Source of the DNA: an uncultured Acetatifactor sp.
GTDB taxonomy: Bacteria > Bacillota > Clostridia > Lachnospirales > Lachnospiraceae
Direction: 5' to 3'
Length of the DNA: 64,000 bases
NCBI GenBank assembly: GCA_910584865.1
Contig: CAJUCE010000016.1
Location: forward strand, 44,629-108,628
In this document: one piece after another, positions 24,852 through 33,822 of the stretch
Layout of the letters: each line of letters begins with the position of its first letter
Position numbering within the stretch: the stretch's first letter is position 1
Program-made: the position numbers and the translations under genes
The notes under the pieces: generated by a model
Database searches by the model: none
Seen by the model: the letters and a program-made list of their open reading frames with translations, nothing else
Told to the model about the DNA's origin: nothing

Positions 24852-25326
24852 GGAATTGCGGAAGCGGAACAGGACTCTTCTTGAAATGCATGTGGGTATG
24901 TTATTTTATGGCATTGTCTGTCAGCTGGCGGGAGTTTTACTCGTCGGGAACAGGTGGAGTTTTGCGGCCAGCCTGTGGTTTGGGATTGCGTTTGCCGTAG
25001 CCGGCAGCATACACATGTGCCGTACTCTGGAGAGAGCGCTGCCGTGCGGCGGGGATGCTTCAGGGATTGTTACAAGGGGATATTTGTTTCGGTATGTGAT
25101 GGTGGCGGCGGTTTTGGTTGTCATTTCCGTGACGGAGGCAATGAATCCGCTTGTTTTTTTTCTGGGATATATGAGTCTGAAAGTAACGGCATATCTTCAG
25201 CCGATTACTCATAAATTGTGCAACAGGCTGTTTCGGGAAGAGGACCCGGAGGCGGAGCCTCTGACGGAAGATCCTCTTTCGGAGGAGACTGTGGCGCAGG
25301 AAGGAGAGAATCCTATAAAATATTGA
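24838..25326 (+). CDS. atpI: AtpI-like ATP synthase subunit I
   Basis: A 162-residue protein with four hydrophobic helices between residues 18 and 120 and an acidic C-terminal tail, the usual form of ATP synthase subunit I, thought to assist c-ring assembly. The start at 24838 overlaps the end of atpZ and follows GGGAG. An upstream in-frame start at 24757 lies deep within atpZ and is rejected. Identity rests mainly on position between atpZ and atpB and on topology, because the sequence is poorly conserved. Confidence 0.75.
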   Translation: MRIIEELRKRNRTLLEMHVGMLFYGIVCQLAGVLLVGNRWSFAASLWFGIAFAVAGSIHMCRTLERALPCGGDASGIVTRGYLFRYVMVAAVLVVISVTEAMNPLVFFLGYMSLKVTAYLQPITHKLCNRLFREEDPEAEPLTEDPLSEETVAQEGENPIKY

Positions 25327-25344
25327 AGAAAGAGAGGTGAGAGT

Positions 25345-26085
25345 ATGGGACATGGAATTTTGCTGTCCGGTGAGTCAAGTGTTGACTTTACGATCCATGG
25401 TGTGTTTCAGTATTCCTTTTTCGGGCACCAGGTATGGATTACCACTTCCCATGTGTGTATCCTGATCGTTATGCTGCTGCTGGTTGCATTTGCCATTGCC
25501 GCCAATCGATGTATGGCGAAAGCGTCGGAAGTGCCGGGCAGTTTCCAGAATGTGGTAGAAATGATTGTCGAGATGCTGGACAATATGGTGGGCGGTTCCA
25601 TGGGGCAGGCTGCTCCAAAATATTACAACTATATTGGGACCATCTTTATCTTTATCCTGGTCAGCAATATCTCGGGGTTGTTGGGCCTTCGGCCTCCCAC
25701 GGCGGATTATGGTGTCACGTTGCCGCTGGCAATTCTGACATTTTCGTTGATCCATTATAATAAATGGAAGTATCAGAAACCGCTGACAATCTGGACAGAT
25801 CTCTGTTCGCCGCTGCCGCCCTGGCTGCCGATATGGCTGCCGATCAATGTGATCAGCGCTGTCGCAGTGCCGATTTCACTGTCATTGCGTTTGTTCGCAA
25901 ACGTTTTGTCGGGGACGGCTATGATGGCATTGCTTTACGGGCTGCTCGGATGGGTTGCCACAGCCTGGCCCGCAGCGCTTCATGTGTATTTTGATTTGTT
26001 CTCCGGAGCAATTCAAACCTATGTGTTCTGCATGCTGACCATGACATACATTTCTAATGAAATTGGTGATGGCACCCGCAGATAA
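25345..26085 (+). CDS. atpB: ATP synthase F0 subunit a
   Basis: The stator membrane subunit that forms the ion half-channels. It has 246 residues with five to six helices. The essential arginine is in SLSLRLFANVLSG near residue 182. The last helix has QTYVFCMLTMTYISNE, as usual. It starts 18 bp after atpI with an AGAGAGGTGAG site. Because the c subunit carries the sodium signature, this subunit probably conducts sodium. Confidence 0.96.
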   Translation: MGHGILLSGESSVDFTIHGVFQYSFFGHQVWITTSHVCILIVMLLLVAFAIAANRCMAKASEVPGSFQNVVEMIVEMLDNMVGGSMGQAAPKYYNYIGTIFIFILVSNISGLLGLRPPTADYGVTLPLAILTFSLIHYNKWKYQKPLTIWTDLCSPLPPWLPIWLPINVISAVAVPISLSLRLFANVLSGTAMMALLYGLLGWVATAWPAALHVYFDLFSGAIQTYVFCMLTMTYISNEIGDGTRR

Positions 26086-26139
26086 GTGTGTAACAAATAA
26101 AATTATTTTTACGAAATTTATTTTCAGGAGGAAAAAAGA

Positions 26140-26394
26140 ATGGATTTCAATGAAAACTTTATCTTAGGATGTTCCGCAATTGGCGCAGGTCTGGCAGTAA
26201 TCGCCGGTATCGGACCTGGTGTAGGACAGGGTATCGCAGCAGGACATGCAGCAGCGGCAGTGGGACGTAATCCCGGCGCACAGCCCAAGGTTATGCAGAC
26301 CATGCTTCTCGGGCAGGCCGTGGCGGAGACCACAGGTTTGTACGGTTTGTTGGTTGCTATTCTGCTGATGTTCGTGAAACCGCTTCTGCCTTAA
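26140..26394 (+). CDS. atpE: ATP synthase F0 subunit c, sodium-type signature
   Basis: The 84-residue hairpin subunit of the rotor ring. Helix 1 ends in GIGPGVGQG and helix 2 has GQAVAETTGLYGLL with the ion-binding Glu63. Gln30, Val61, Glu63, Thr64, Thr65 and Tyr68 line up with the sodium ligands of the Ilyobacter/Propionigenium c ring (Gln32, Val63, Glu65, Ser66, Thr67, Tyr70), with Ser replaced by Thr. This points to sodium coupling. The start follows AGGAGGAAAAAAGA. A large hairpin follows the gene, possibly raising its stoichiometry by mRNA stabilisation. Confidence 0.97.
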   Translation: MDFNENFILGCSAIGAGLAVIAGIGPGVGQGIAAGHAAAAVGRNPGAQPKVMQTMLLGQAVAETTGLYGLLVAILLMFVKPLLP

Positions 26395-26395
26395 C

Positions 26396-26497
26396 AGTGT
26401 GAGAAGAATTTCTAAGGCGCGGGGAGGGTGTATGCACACCTCTTTAGGACGCCGCCTAAGAAATTCTAAATCTCACGGTGTGTAACTTTTACACACG
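26396..26497 (+). promoter_or_regulatory. Tandem hairpins between atpE and atpF
   Basis: A long stem spans 26399-26476: GTGAGA/TCTCAC, AGAATTTCT/AGAAATTCT, AGGCG/CGCCT and, at the tip, GAGGGTGT/CACACCTC. A second hairpin, GTGTGTAA/TTACACAC with a three-base loop, follows at 26478-26496. Neither has a T run, so they are more likely RNA-processing or stability elements than terminators. Confidence 0.75.
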
Positions 26498-26559
26498 AAA
26501 GAACGCAAGTGCAGCGTTTTTTCCGGAAGTATTTTAAAAGGCAGAAAGGAGGTTTAAGG

Positions 26560-27102
26560 ATGATACTTTTAACAGGTGGCGAGTCCATGTCGAGATTGTT
26601 TGACCTGGACTGGCAGCTGCTGGCTGATTCCACGTTGATGATCATTGCCATATTTTTCCTGTTCTTGATTTTGAGCTATTTTCTGTTCAATCCTGCCAGG
26701 AAGATGCTCAACGGCCGTAAGGAAAAGATCCGGACCGAGCTGGATACTGCGAAGCATGCCATGGAGAATGCGCAGAATCTGAAGCGGGAATACGAGACGA
26801 AGCTGCAGGGCGTTGACAAGGAAGCGGAAGCCATCTTAAGCGAGGCACGCAGAAAGGCTTTGGTAAATGAGAATCATATCATTGCCCAGGCCAAGGAAGA
26901 GGCGGCCAGGATTCTGGACAGAGCCCGCGTGGAAGCGGAGCTTGAGAAGCAGAAGATGTCTGATGATGTAAAGCGGGAGATCATTGTCGTCGCATCTCTT
27001 ATGGCGGGCAAGATTGTATCTGCATCCATGGACACTGCTGCGCAGAATCAGCTGATCGACGAGACCATAAAGGAAATGGGTGAGAAGACATGGCTAAATT
27101 AG
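26560..27102 (+). CDS. atpF: ATP synthase F0 subunit b
   Basis: The peripheral-stalk subunit: one N-terminal helix (about 24-44, STLMIIAIFFLFLILSYFLF) followed by a long charged coiled coil that reaches the F1 head. The protein has 180 residues. The start at 26560 follows AAAGGAGG; an earlier frame opening is not supported. It overlaps atpH by 13 bases. Typical sequence such as NPARKMLNGRKEKIRTELD follows the membrane helix. Confidence 0.95.
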   Translation: MILLTGGESMSRLFDLDWQLLADSTLMIIAIFFLFLILSYFLFNPARKMLNGRKEKIRTELDTAKHAMENAQNLKREYETKLQGVDKEAEAILSEARRKALVNENHIIAQAKEEAARILDRARVEAELEKQKMSDDVKREIIVVASLMAGKIVSASMDTAAQNQLIDETIKEMGEKTWLN

Positions 27103-27644
27103 TATCCCAAACATACGGCGAAGCTCTGTATGAAGTGGCCATGGAATCAGGCGCTGACAGAGCTGTCAGTCTGATGGAGGAAATCCGCTGTGTGGAAGAG
27201 ATACTGATGTCAAATCCACAGTTTGATGAAATGATGAAGCATCCCGGTATTCCGAAGCAGGATAAACTTCAGATAGTGGAGAACGTTTTCAAAGGACGGG
27301 TCAGCGATGAGCTGGCAGGTCTGCTGGAGGTGGTGGTATCCAAGGAACGCTATGGAGAACTGCATGCGTTATTTGCGTATTTTACACAGCGGGTGAAAGA
27401 GCTGTGTAAGATCGGTACGGCTTATGTGACCACGGCTGTGGAACTGACCGAGACGCAGAAAAGGGCAGTGGAGAAGAAGCTTTTAGAAACCAGCGGATAT
27501 GAGAAAATGGAATTGAATTACGAGGTGGATGCCTCGATTATAGGCGGAATGGTAATCCGCATTAACGACAGGGTGGTGGACAGCAGTGTCCGCACAAAGC
27601 TGAACGGTTTGACGAAACAATTATTACAAATTCAGCTGGGCTGA
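27090..27644 (+). CDS. atpH: ATP synthase F1 subunit delta
   Basis: Joins the peripheral stalk to the top of the F1 head. The 184 residues show the OSCP/delta pattern: YGEALYEVAMESG at the N-terminus, NPQFDEMMKHPGIPKQDKL in the middle, and the C-terminal signature IIGGMVIRINDRVVDSSVRTKL (given here in pieces: IIGGMVIRI, DRVVDSS, RTKLNGL). It starts inside the end of atpF, so translation is coupled, and precedes atpA by 28 bp. Confidence 0.95.
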   Translation: MAKLVSQTYGEALYEVAMESGADRAVSLMEEIRCVEEILMSNPQFDEMMKHPGIPKQDKLQIVENVFKGRVSDELAGLLEVVVSKERYGELHALFAYFTQRVKELCKIGTAYVTTAVELTETQKRAVEKKLLETSGYEKMELNYEVDASIIGGMVIRINDRVVDSSVRTKLNGLTKQLLQIQLG

Positions 27645-27672
27645 CCGGCTGGAAGAAAGGTGCGACAGATCC

Positions 27673-29187
27673 ATGAATTTAAGACCAGAAGAAATAAGTT
27701 CTGTTATCAAGGATCAGATCAAAAGGTATGCGTCTACCCTGGATGTATCCGATGTGGGTACTGTGATTCAGGTGGCAGACGGCATTGCCCGTGTACATGG
27801 ACTGGAAAAAGCCATGCAGGGTGAGCTGCTGGAATTTCCCGGAGAAGTGTACGGCATGGTGCTGAACCTGGAAGAGGATAACGTGGGCGTGGTATTGCTG
27901 GGCAGCGCCAGAAATATCAATGAAGGGGATACGGTCAGGACCACAGGGCGCGTGGTGGAGGTTCCGGTAGGGGACGCCATGATGGGACGTGTTGTCAACG
28001 CTTTGGGACAGCCCATCGACGGCAAAGGACCTGTGCAGACGGATAAATACCGCAAGATCGAGCGTGTGGCCAGCGGCGTTATCACCAGAAAGAGCGTGGA
28101 TACGCCTCTTCAGACCGGGATCAAGGCTATCGATGCCATGATTCCTATCGGCCGCGGTCAGCGTGAGCTGATCATCGGTGACCGCCAGACAGGAAAGACG
28201 GCGATTGCCATCGATACGATCATCAATCAAAAGGGACAGAATGTAAAATGTATCTATGTGGCCATCGGCCAGAAGGCGTCTACAATCGCGAATATTGTAA
28301 AGACATTGGAGGAATACGGCGCAATGGCATATACTACAGTCGTGGTATCCACAGCCAGTGACCTGGCGCCGCTGCAGTATATTGCGCCTTACTCAGGCTG
28401 CGCTATCGGCGAGGAATGGATGGAGAAGGGCGAGGATGTGCTGGTTGTGTACGATGATTTGAGTAAGCATGCTACGGCATACCGTACACTTTCCTTGCTG
28501 CTGAGACGTCCGCCCGGCCGTGAGGCATATCCCGGAGACGTATTCTATCTGCATTCCAGACTGCTGGAGCGCGCGGCCAGGATGAATGAGGAGTACGGCG
28601 GAGGTTCCCTTACCGCACTTCCCATTATTGAGACACAGGCAGGAGACGTGTCCGCATATATTCCTACCAATGTAATCTCCATTACTGACGGCCAGATTTA
28701 CCTGGAGACTGAGATGTTCAATTCCGGTTTCCGTCCTGCTATCAATGCGGGGCTTTCTGTATCCCGTGTAGGCGGCGCGGCACAGATCAAGGCCATGAAG
28801 AAGATTGCGGCTCCCATCCGTACGGAACTGGCTCAGTTCAGAGAGCTGGCAAGCTTTGCGCAGTTCGGCTCTGAGTTGGACAACGATACCAAAGAAAAGC
28901 TGGCCCAAGGCGAGCGTATCCGCGAGGTATTGAAGCAGCCCCAGTATGCGCCTATGGCAGTACAATATCAGGTAATCATAATTTATGCGGTGACACATAA
29001 ATATTTGTTGGATATTCCGACAGAGGATATAACCAGATTTGAGAAGGAATTCTTTGATTTCCTGAATACGAAGTATCCTGAGGTTCCGACGAATATTGCC
29101 ACGGAGAAGGTGATCTCCGACGAGACAGAAAAAGAGCTTCAGAAGGCGATCGAGGAGTTCAAGAAGCAGTTTATGCACGCATATTGA
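27673..29187 (+). CDS. atpA: ATP synthase F1 subunit alpha
   Basis: The non-catalytic nucleotide-binding subunit of F1; 504 residues is standard. The P-loop is GDRQTGKTAIAID near 169-181. VVYDDLSKHATAYR (Walker B region), RPPGREAYPGD and the arginine-finger region FRPAINAGLSVSRVGG are present. The start follows a weak AGAAAGGTGCG. It is in the expected order delta-alpha-gamma-beta-epsilon. Confidence 0.98.
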   Translation: MNLRPEEISSVIKDQIKRYASTLDVSDVGTVIQVADGIARVHGLEKAMQGELLEFPGEVYGMVLNLEEDNVGVVLLGSARNINEGDTVRTTGRVVEVPVGDAMMGRVVNALGQPIDGKGPVQTDKYRKIERVASGVITRKSVDTPLQTGIKAIDAMIPIGRGQRELIIGDRQTGKTAIAIDTIINQKGQNVKCIYVAIGQKASTIANIVKTLEEYGAMAYTTVVVSTASDLAPLQYIAPYSGCAIGEEWMEKGEDVLVVYDDLSKHATAYRTLSLLLRRPPGREAYPGDVFYLHSRLLERAARMNEEYGGGSLTALPIIETQAGDVSAYIPTNVISITDGQIYLETEMFNSGFRPAINAGLSVSRVGGAAQIKAMKKIAAPIRTELAQFRELASFAQFGSELDNDTKEKLAQGERIREVLKQPQYAPMAVQYQVIIIYAVTHKYLLDIPTEDITRFEKEFFDFLNTKYPEVPTNIATEKVISDETEKELQKAIEEFKKQFMHAY

Positions 29188-29241
29188 AATATTTTGTCAT
29201 TGTAGTGTATAACAAGTCTAAATAGAAAGAGGATATAAGAT

Positions 29242-30108
29242 ATGGCATCAATGCGTGATATAAAGCGCCGCAAGAGCTCTATCCAGGGGACCCAGCAGAT
29301 CACGAAAGCCATGAAGCTGGTATCCACTGTGAAATTGCAGCGCGCCAGGGCAAGCGCAGAACGCTCCAAAGGATATTTCACCAGTATGTACGAGACCGTG
29401 AACAATATCCTGCAGCGAGTGGGGCATATTGACCACAAATATCTGACTTCCGGCGCTTCCGACAGGAAAGCCGTCATTGTGATCACTGCGAACAGAGGAT
29501 TGGCCGGCGGCTATAATTCCAATGTGATCAAGCTGGTGACCAGACATCCTCAGTGGCGAAAAGAGCAGCTGGATATCTACTGCCTGGGAACCAAGGGCAG
29601 AGACGCTTTTACCAGGGGCGGCTATTGTGTGAAGGAATGTGATCCCGATATTGTGGAAAGTCCGCTGTATAAGGATACAGCTGCATTGTGCGACAGATTG
29701 CTGGCATCTTATGCGGAAGGAGAGATCGGGGAGATTTATCTGGCATATACCGCATTCAAAAATACAGTGAGTCATATTCCTACGTTACTTCGTCTGCTTC
29801 CGGTGGAGACATCGGATGAAGAAGGCGAAGCAGCCGGGCAGGAGACCGCTGCGGTTATGAATTTCGAGCCGGAGGATTCAGAGGCCTTGGATATGCTGAT
29901 TCCGAAATATGTCACAAGTCTGATCTACGGGGCGCTGAGAGAATCGGCCGCCAGCGAGAACGGTGCGCGTATGCAGGCTATGGATAATGCTACCAGCAAT
30001 GCGGAAGAAATCATCAGCGATCTGACACTGAAATACAACAGGGCCCGTCAGGGATCCATTACACAGGAGCTGACAGAGATCATTGCAGGTGCGGAGGCTC
30101 TGGGCTAA
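29242..30108 (+). CDS. atpG: ATP synthase F1 subunit gamma
   Basis: The central rotor shaft of F1; 288 residues. The coiled N-terminus (MRDIKRRKSSIQGTQQITKA, MKLVSTVKLQ), VIVITANRGLAGGYNSNV and the C-terminal helix (ENGARMQAMDNATSNAEEII, LTLKYNRARQGSITQELTEI) are characteristic. The start follows AGAGGA. The gap to atpD contains a GCTGCC/GGCAGC hairpin near 30131-30147. Confidence 0.97.
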   Translation: MASMRDIKRRKSSIQGTQQITKAMKLVSTVKLQRARASAERSKGYFTSMYETVNNILQRVGHIDHKYLTSGASDRKAVIVITANRGLAGGYNSNVIKLVTRHPQWRKEQLDIYCLGTKGRDAFTRGGYCVKECDPDIVESPLYKDTAALCDRLLASYAEGEIGEIYLAYTAFKNTVSHIPTLLRLLPVETSDEEGEAAGQETAAVMNFEPEDSEALDMLIPKYVTSLIYGALRESAASENGARMQAMDNATSNAEEIISDLTLKYNRARQGSITQELTEIIAGAEALG

Positions 30109-30215
30109 GTGTGAAAAGATTTTTTAAGCTGCCAGATAGGCAGCACGACGGGAAGTATGAATAAAGCTACGTAATAAAGAAATTATCCCGTGTAAGCGGG
30201 AGGAAAGAGGTAGAA

Positions 30216-31604
30216 ATGGCAGGAGAAAACAAGGGCAAGGTTACCCAGGTCATCGGTGCGGTGCTGGATATCCGCTTCGATGAAGGAAATCTGCCCGAGA
30301 TCAACGAAGCAATTCGCATTCCTACCGGAGAGGGCAGTGAACTGACTGTGGAGGTTTCTCAGCACCTGGGAGACGATACGGTCAGATGCATTGCCATGGG
30401 AAGCACCGATGGTCTGGTGAGAGGGATGGATGCGATTGCAACCGGCGCCCCCATTTCCGTTCCGGTAGGGGAAAAGACTCTGGGGCGGATCTTCAATGTT
30501 TTAGGGCAGCCAATTGACAATAAGCCGGCTCCGGAGGGTGTATCCTATGAGCCGATTCACAGACCAGCCCCGAAGTTTGAGGAGCAGGCTACAGAAAAGG
30601 AATTGCTGGAGACCGGAATCAAGGTAGTGGATTTGCTTTGTCCTTATCAAAAGGGCGGGAAGATCGGACTCTTTGGCGGCGCGGGCGTGGGCAAGACCGT
30701 TTTGATTCAGGAACTGATCCGTAATATTGCAACAGAACACAGCGGATATTCCGTGTTTACCGGTGTAGGCGAGCGTACCCGTGAGGGAAACGATCTTTAC
30801 CATGAAATGCAGGAATCAGGGGTTATCGACAAGACCACCATGGTGTTTGGTCAGATGAATGAGCCCCCCGGAGCCAGAATGCGGGTGGGTCTTACTGGAC
30901 TGACCATGGCAGAGTATTTCCGTGACAAGGGCGGCAAGGATGTATTGCTGTTCATCGATAATATTTTCCGATTCACCCAGGCAGGAAGCGAGGTTTCTGC
31001 GCTGCTGGGACGTATGCCTTCCGCAGTGGGATATCAGCCCACATTGCAGACAGAGATGGGCGCTCTTCAGGAGAGGATCACTTCCACCAGAAACGGTTCC
31101 ATCACTTCCGTTCAGGCTGTTTATGTACCTGCGGACGACTTGACGGACCCGGCGCCGGCTACGACATTTGCTCATCTGGATGCGACAACCACATTATCGC
31201 GTTCTATTGTTGAGTTGGGTATTTATCCTGCGGTTGACCCTCTGGAGTCCTCATCCCGTATCCTGGATCCCAGGATTGTGGGCGATGAGCATTACCAGAC
31301 GGCCCGCGGTGTGCAGGAGATTCTGCAGCGTTATAAGGAACTTCAGGACATCATTGCAATTCTTGGTATGGACGAATTGTCAGAGGCGGATAAGCTGGTA
31401 GTGTCCCGTGCCCGTAAGGTGCAGAGATTCCTGTCTCAGCCTTTCTTCGTTGCAGGCCAGTTTACCGGTCTGGAAGGAAAGTATGTACCGATCAACGAAA
31501 CGATCCGCGGCTTCAAAGAGATCCTGGAAGGCAAGCATGATGATATTCCTGAAAGCTATTTCCTGAATGCAGGCAGTATCGACGACGTACTGGCAAGACT
31601 CTAA
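30216..31604 (+). CDS. atpD: ATP synthase F1 subunit beta
   Basis: The catalytic subunit of F1; 462 residues. The P-loop GGAGVGKTV is near 153-161, the catalytic glutamate and arginine are in GVGERTREGNDLY, the DELSEAD loop is near 388, and VLLFIDNIFRFTQAGSEVSA is the Walker B region. AGGAAAGAGG precedes ATG. It is followed by an intergenic segment with a duplicated 31-bp sequence, then atpC. Confidence 0.98.
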   Translation: MAGENKGKVTQVIGAVLDIRFDEGNLPEINEAIRIPTGEGSELTVEVSQHLGDDTVRCIAMGSTDGLVRGMDAIATGAPISVPVGEKTLGRIFNVLGQPIDNKPAPEGVSYEPIHRPAPKFEEQATEKELLETGIKVVDLLCPYQKGGKIGLFGGAGVGKTVLIQELIRNIATEHSGYSVFTGVGERTREGNDLYHEMQESGVIDKTTMVFGQMNEPPGARMRVGLTGLTMAEYFRDKGGKDVLLFIDNIFRFTQAGSEVSALLGRMPSAVGYQPTLQTEMGALQERITSTRNGSITSVQAVYVPADDLTDPAPATTFAHLDATTTLSRSIVELGIYPAVDPLESSSRILDPRIVGDEHYQTARGVQEILQRYKELQDIIAILGMDELSEADKLVVSRARKVQRFLSQPFFVAGQFTGLEGKYVPINETIRGFKEILEGKHDDIPESYFLNAGSIDDVLARL

Positions 31605-31641
31605 GAAGAAAAAAGCAGCTGTCAATCCTATGCCGAAGACT

Positions 31642-31728
31642 GTACCGGTGCGGCAGCTGCAAAACTGGAATAAAAAACAGCAGCTGGCCGAAGATTGGTA
31701 CCGGTGCGGCAGCTGCAAAACTGGAATA
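31642..31728 (+). repeat. 31-bp direct repeat in the atpD-atpC gap
   Basis: Identical copies at 31642-31672 and 31698-31728, each beginning GTACCGGTGCGGCAGCTGCA and ending ACTGGAATA, with similarity extending upstream. The second copy runs into the AGGAGG site of atpC. The layout is the same as in the proB-proA gap, though the sequences differ. Confidence 0.9.
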
Positions 31729-31739
31729 GGAGGAACATT

Positions 31740-32144
31740 ATGGCAGACAAGAACGGTTTCCTTCTGCGCATCATTACGCCTGACCGTGTTTTTTATGAAA
31801 ATCAGGTGAATATGGTGGAGTTTAATACCACAGAGGGTGAGATAGGTGTGCTGCCGGGTCATATTCCGATGACGGTGATCGTAAAGCCGGGTGTACTGTT
31901 TATCGCGGAGCCGGAGGGAGAAAAGAAGGCGGCCCTGCATTCCGGGTTTGCGGAGATTCTGCCGGAAGGGGTGACGATTCTGGCGGAAGTTGTGGAATGG
32001 CCCGGGGAAATTAACGGGGAACGTGCAAAATCTGCCAGGGAGAGAGCAGAAAAGCGAATCAGCGGCAAGGCGCCGAATACGGATATTGCCAAGGCAGAGA
32101 CGGCTCTCCAGAGAGCATTAGCACGGATAGAAGTATTGAAATAG
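31740..32144 (+). CDS. atpC: ATP synthase F1 subunit epsilon
   Basis: The 134-residue central-stalk subunit that can inhibit ATP hydrolysis. The N-terminal beta-sandwich is typical: LRIITPDRVFYENQVNMVEF, TTEGEIGVLPGHIPMT, and HSGFAEILPEGVTILAE. The C-terminal helical hairpin is present. The start at 31740 follows AGGAGG; an earlier in-frame GTG lies in the duplicated repeat. Last gene of the ATP synthase operon. Confidence 0.96.
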   Translation: MADKNGFLLRIITPDRVFYENQVNMVEFNTTEGEIGVLPGHIPMTVIVKPGVLFIAEPEGEKKAALHSGFAEILPEGVTILAEVVEWPGEINGERAKSARERAEKRISGKAPNTDIAKAETALQRALARIEVLK

Positions 32145-32225
32145 AATTTGGAAGCCTTTTGGCAGCTTACGGTAACAATTAGATGAGAACACGCATATGC
32201 TGTTAAAAAACGAAGAGGAAAGCAT

Positions 32226-32627
32226 ATGGAATTTCATTCAAAGTTGTTGCAGCCGCTGCCGGAAAGCAGGGTAAGGGGCTGGAACGGGCCCCTTCCCTTT
32301 TATATGAGCTATCCCGGTTTTCAGAGTCCGGGGGGAGAACAGGGGATGCTGCAGGATCTGGAATATCTCCAGCAGATGTATCCCAATGATGTAAAGCGCT
32401 ATCAAAAAAGGATAGCGGATATTTTGGACAAAGCGGATTATGAGGGCAGCATGATTTATGACGAATATCCGGATCGATACAGCTTGCTGGCCCTGACGAA
32501 ATCGATATGCAGAATTTTGGAAAAGGAAGAAGACTGCCAGCCGGCAGAAAATATGATACAGATTTTATTGTTTAATGAAGTTTACAAGCGCAGGCACGGA
32601 GGACGCAGAGGAAACATTTATTTTTGA
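32226..32627 (+). CDS. Hypothetical protein, 133 residues
   Basis: A soluble protein with no recognised family. It has an N-terminal Pro/Gly-rich part (LPFYMSYPGFQSPGG), a helical centre (MLQDLEYLQQMYPNDVKRYQKRIADILDKADYEGS) and ends KRRHGGRRGNIYF. The phrase SMIYDEYPDRYSLLALTKSI looks well constrained, and I have the impression of similar small proteins downstream of ATP synthase operons in Lachnospiraceae. AAGAGGAAAGC precedes ATG. The methyltransferase gene follows within 22 bp, so the two are probably co-expressed. Confidence 0.65.
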   Translation: MEFHSKLLQPLPESRVRGWNGPLPFYMSYPGFQSPGGEQGMLQDLEYLQQMYPNDVKRYQKRIADILDKADYEGSMIYDEYPDRYSLLALTKSICRILEKEEDCQPAENMIQILLFNEVYKRRHGGRRGNIYF

Positions 32628-32649
32628 TGTCAAAACAGAGACGGTATAT

Positions 32650-33822
32650 ATGGAAGAACTGAGAGAACTCTTTCAGCAGACGCTGAATCAGAATTTAATA
32701 CAGATGGTACTCAGCAATACCACGGATGAGACCAGGGCAACAAAGGTGAAGATCCGCCCTGTGCTGATCAAAGGCGTGCTGCAGTATCAGGAGACACTTT
32801 ACCGGGGAAAACAGGTATTTCATTCCAACCATACGGCAGAGGAGATGCAGGAGAGGCTGCTGGAATATATGCGGGGATGCTTCCGGCAGGCACAGATTTG
32901 CAATCATGAGAGAGAGGCTACCGTATTGGTCAGCAAAAAGGGGAAGGCGGCCATAAGGGAACGTAAAAACAATAAGAAAGAATCGCAGATACAGAAAGTT
33001 GAAGCGCTTAATCATAATCGGACGAAGCAATATCTCCTGCAGGAGGGAGAACCGGCAGATTTTCTGGTAGAGCTGGGGGTCCAGACTCCGGATGGACGGG
33101 TGGTTAAGGCAAAATATGACAAATTCCGCCAAATCAACCGTTATCTTGAATTTATAAGGGATATTTTGGATAAGCTTCCGTCAGGCAGGACGGTCCGCAT
33201 TGTGGATTTCGGATGCGGAAAGTCCTATCTGACATTTGCCATGTATTACTATCTGCGGCAGATAAAGGGGCTGGATATACAGGTCACCGGGCTGGATCTG
33301 AAGGCGGATGTGATAGCCCGTTGCAATGCACTGGCCGAAAAGCTGCAGTACGGCCGGCTGCATTTTCAGGCGGGCGATATCAGTCATTTTCAGGGAGGAG
33401 ACGGCGTGGATATGGTAGTCTCGCTGCATGCATGCGACAAGGCTACGGATTATGCTCTGGAGAAGGCGGTAAAATGGGGAGCCCGGGTGATACTGGCGGT
33501 CCCCTGCTGCCAGCATGAGCTGAACGGCCAGATTCGCTGTGATATGTTGGGGCCTGTCTTGAAATATGGTCTGATCAAAGAGCGTATGGCAGCTTTGATT
33601 ACGGATGCACTGCGCGCAAATCTGCTGGAAAAGAGCGGCTACGACACACAGATACTGGAGTTTATCGACATGGAGCATACGCCGAAGAACCTGATGATCC
33701 GGGCGGTGAAGCATTCCGGCATGAGGCCGTCAGCAGCGGTATGGAATGTGCAAAAGGACAGGTCCCTTGATCAGCTTATGGAATTTCTGCAGGTAAGCCC
33801 TGCACTGAAGGAGCTTTTATGA
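32650..33822 (+). CDS. Class I SAM-dependent methyltransferase (Methyltransf_32-like)
   Basis: A 390-residue cytoplasmic protein. Residues about 175-270 form a Rossmann methyltransferase: VRIVDFGCGKSYLTFAMYYY (SAM motif I), TGLDLKADVI (motif II) and VVSLHACDKATDYAL. VPCCQHELNGQI follows. This pattern fits the METTL25/Methyltransf_32 group rather than rRNA Rsm enzymes. The substrate is unknown; an RNA or protein is possible. The start is uncertain: ATG at 32650 is chosen because it clears the previous gene; an upstream ATG at 32575 overlaps it and has no ribosome site. Its stop overlaps the next start as ATGA. Confidence 0.85.
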   Translation: MEELRELFQQTLNQNLIQMVLSNTTDETRATKVKIRPVLIKGVLQYQETLYRGKQVFHSNHTAEEMQERLLEYMRGCFRQAQICNHEREATVLVSKKGKAAIRERKNNKKESQIQKVEALNHNRTKQYLLQEGEPADFLVELGVQTPDGRVVKAKYDKFRQINRYLEFIRDILDKLPSGRTVRIVDFGCGKSYLTFAMYYYLRQIKGLDIQVTGLDLKADVIARCNALAEKLQYGRLHFQAGDISHFQGGDGVDMVVSLHACDKATDYALEKAVKWGARVILAVPCCQHELNGQIRCDMLGPVLKYGLIKERMAALITDALRANLLEKSGYDTQILEFIDMEHTPKNLMIRAVKHSGMRPSAAVWNVQKDRSLDQLMEFLQVSPALKELL

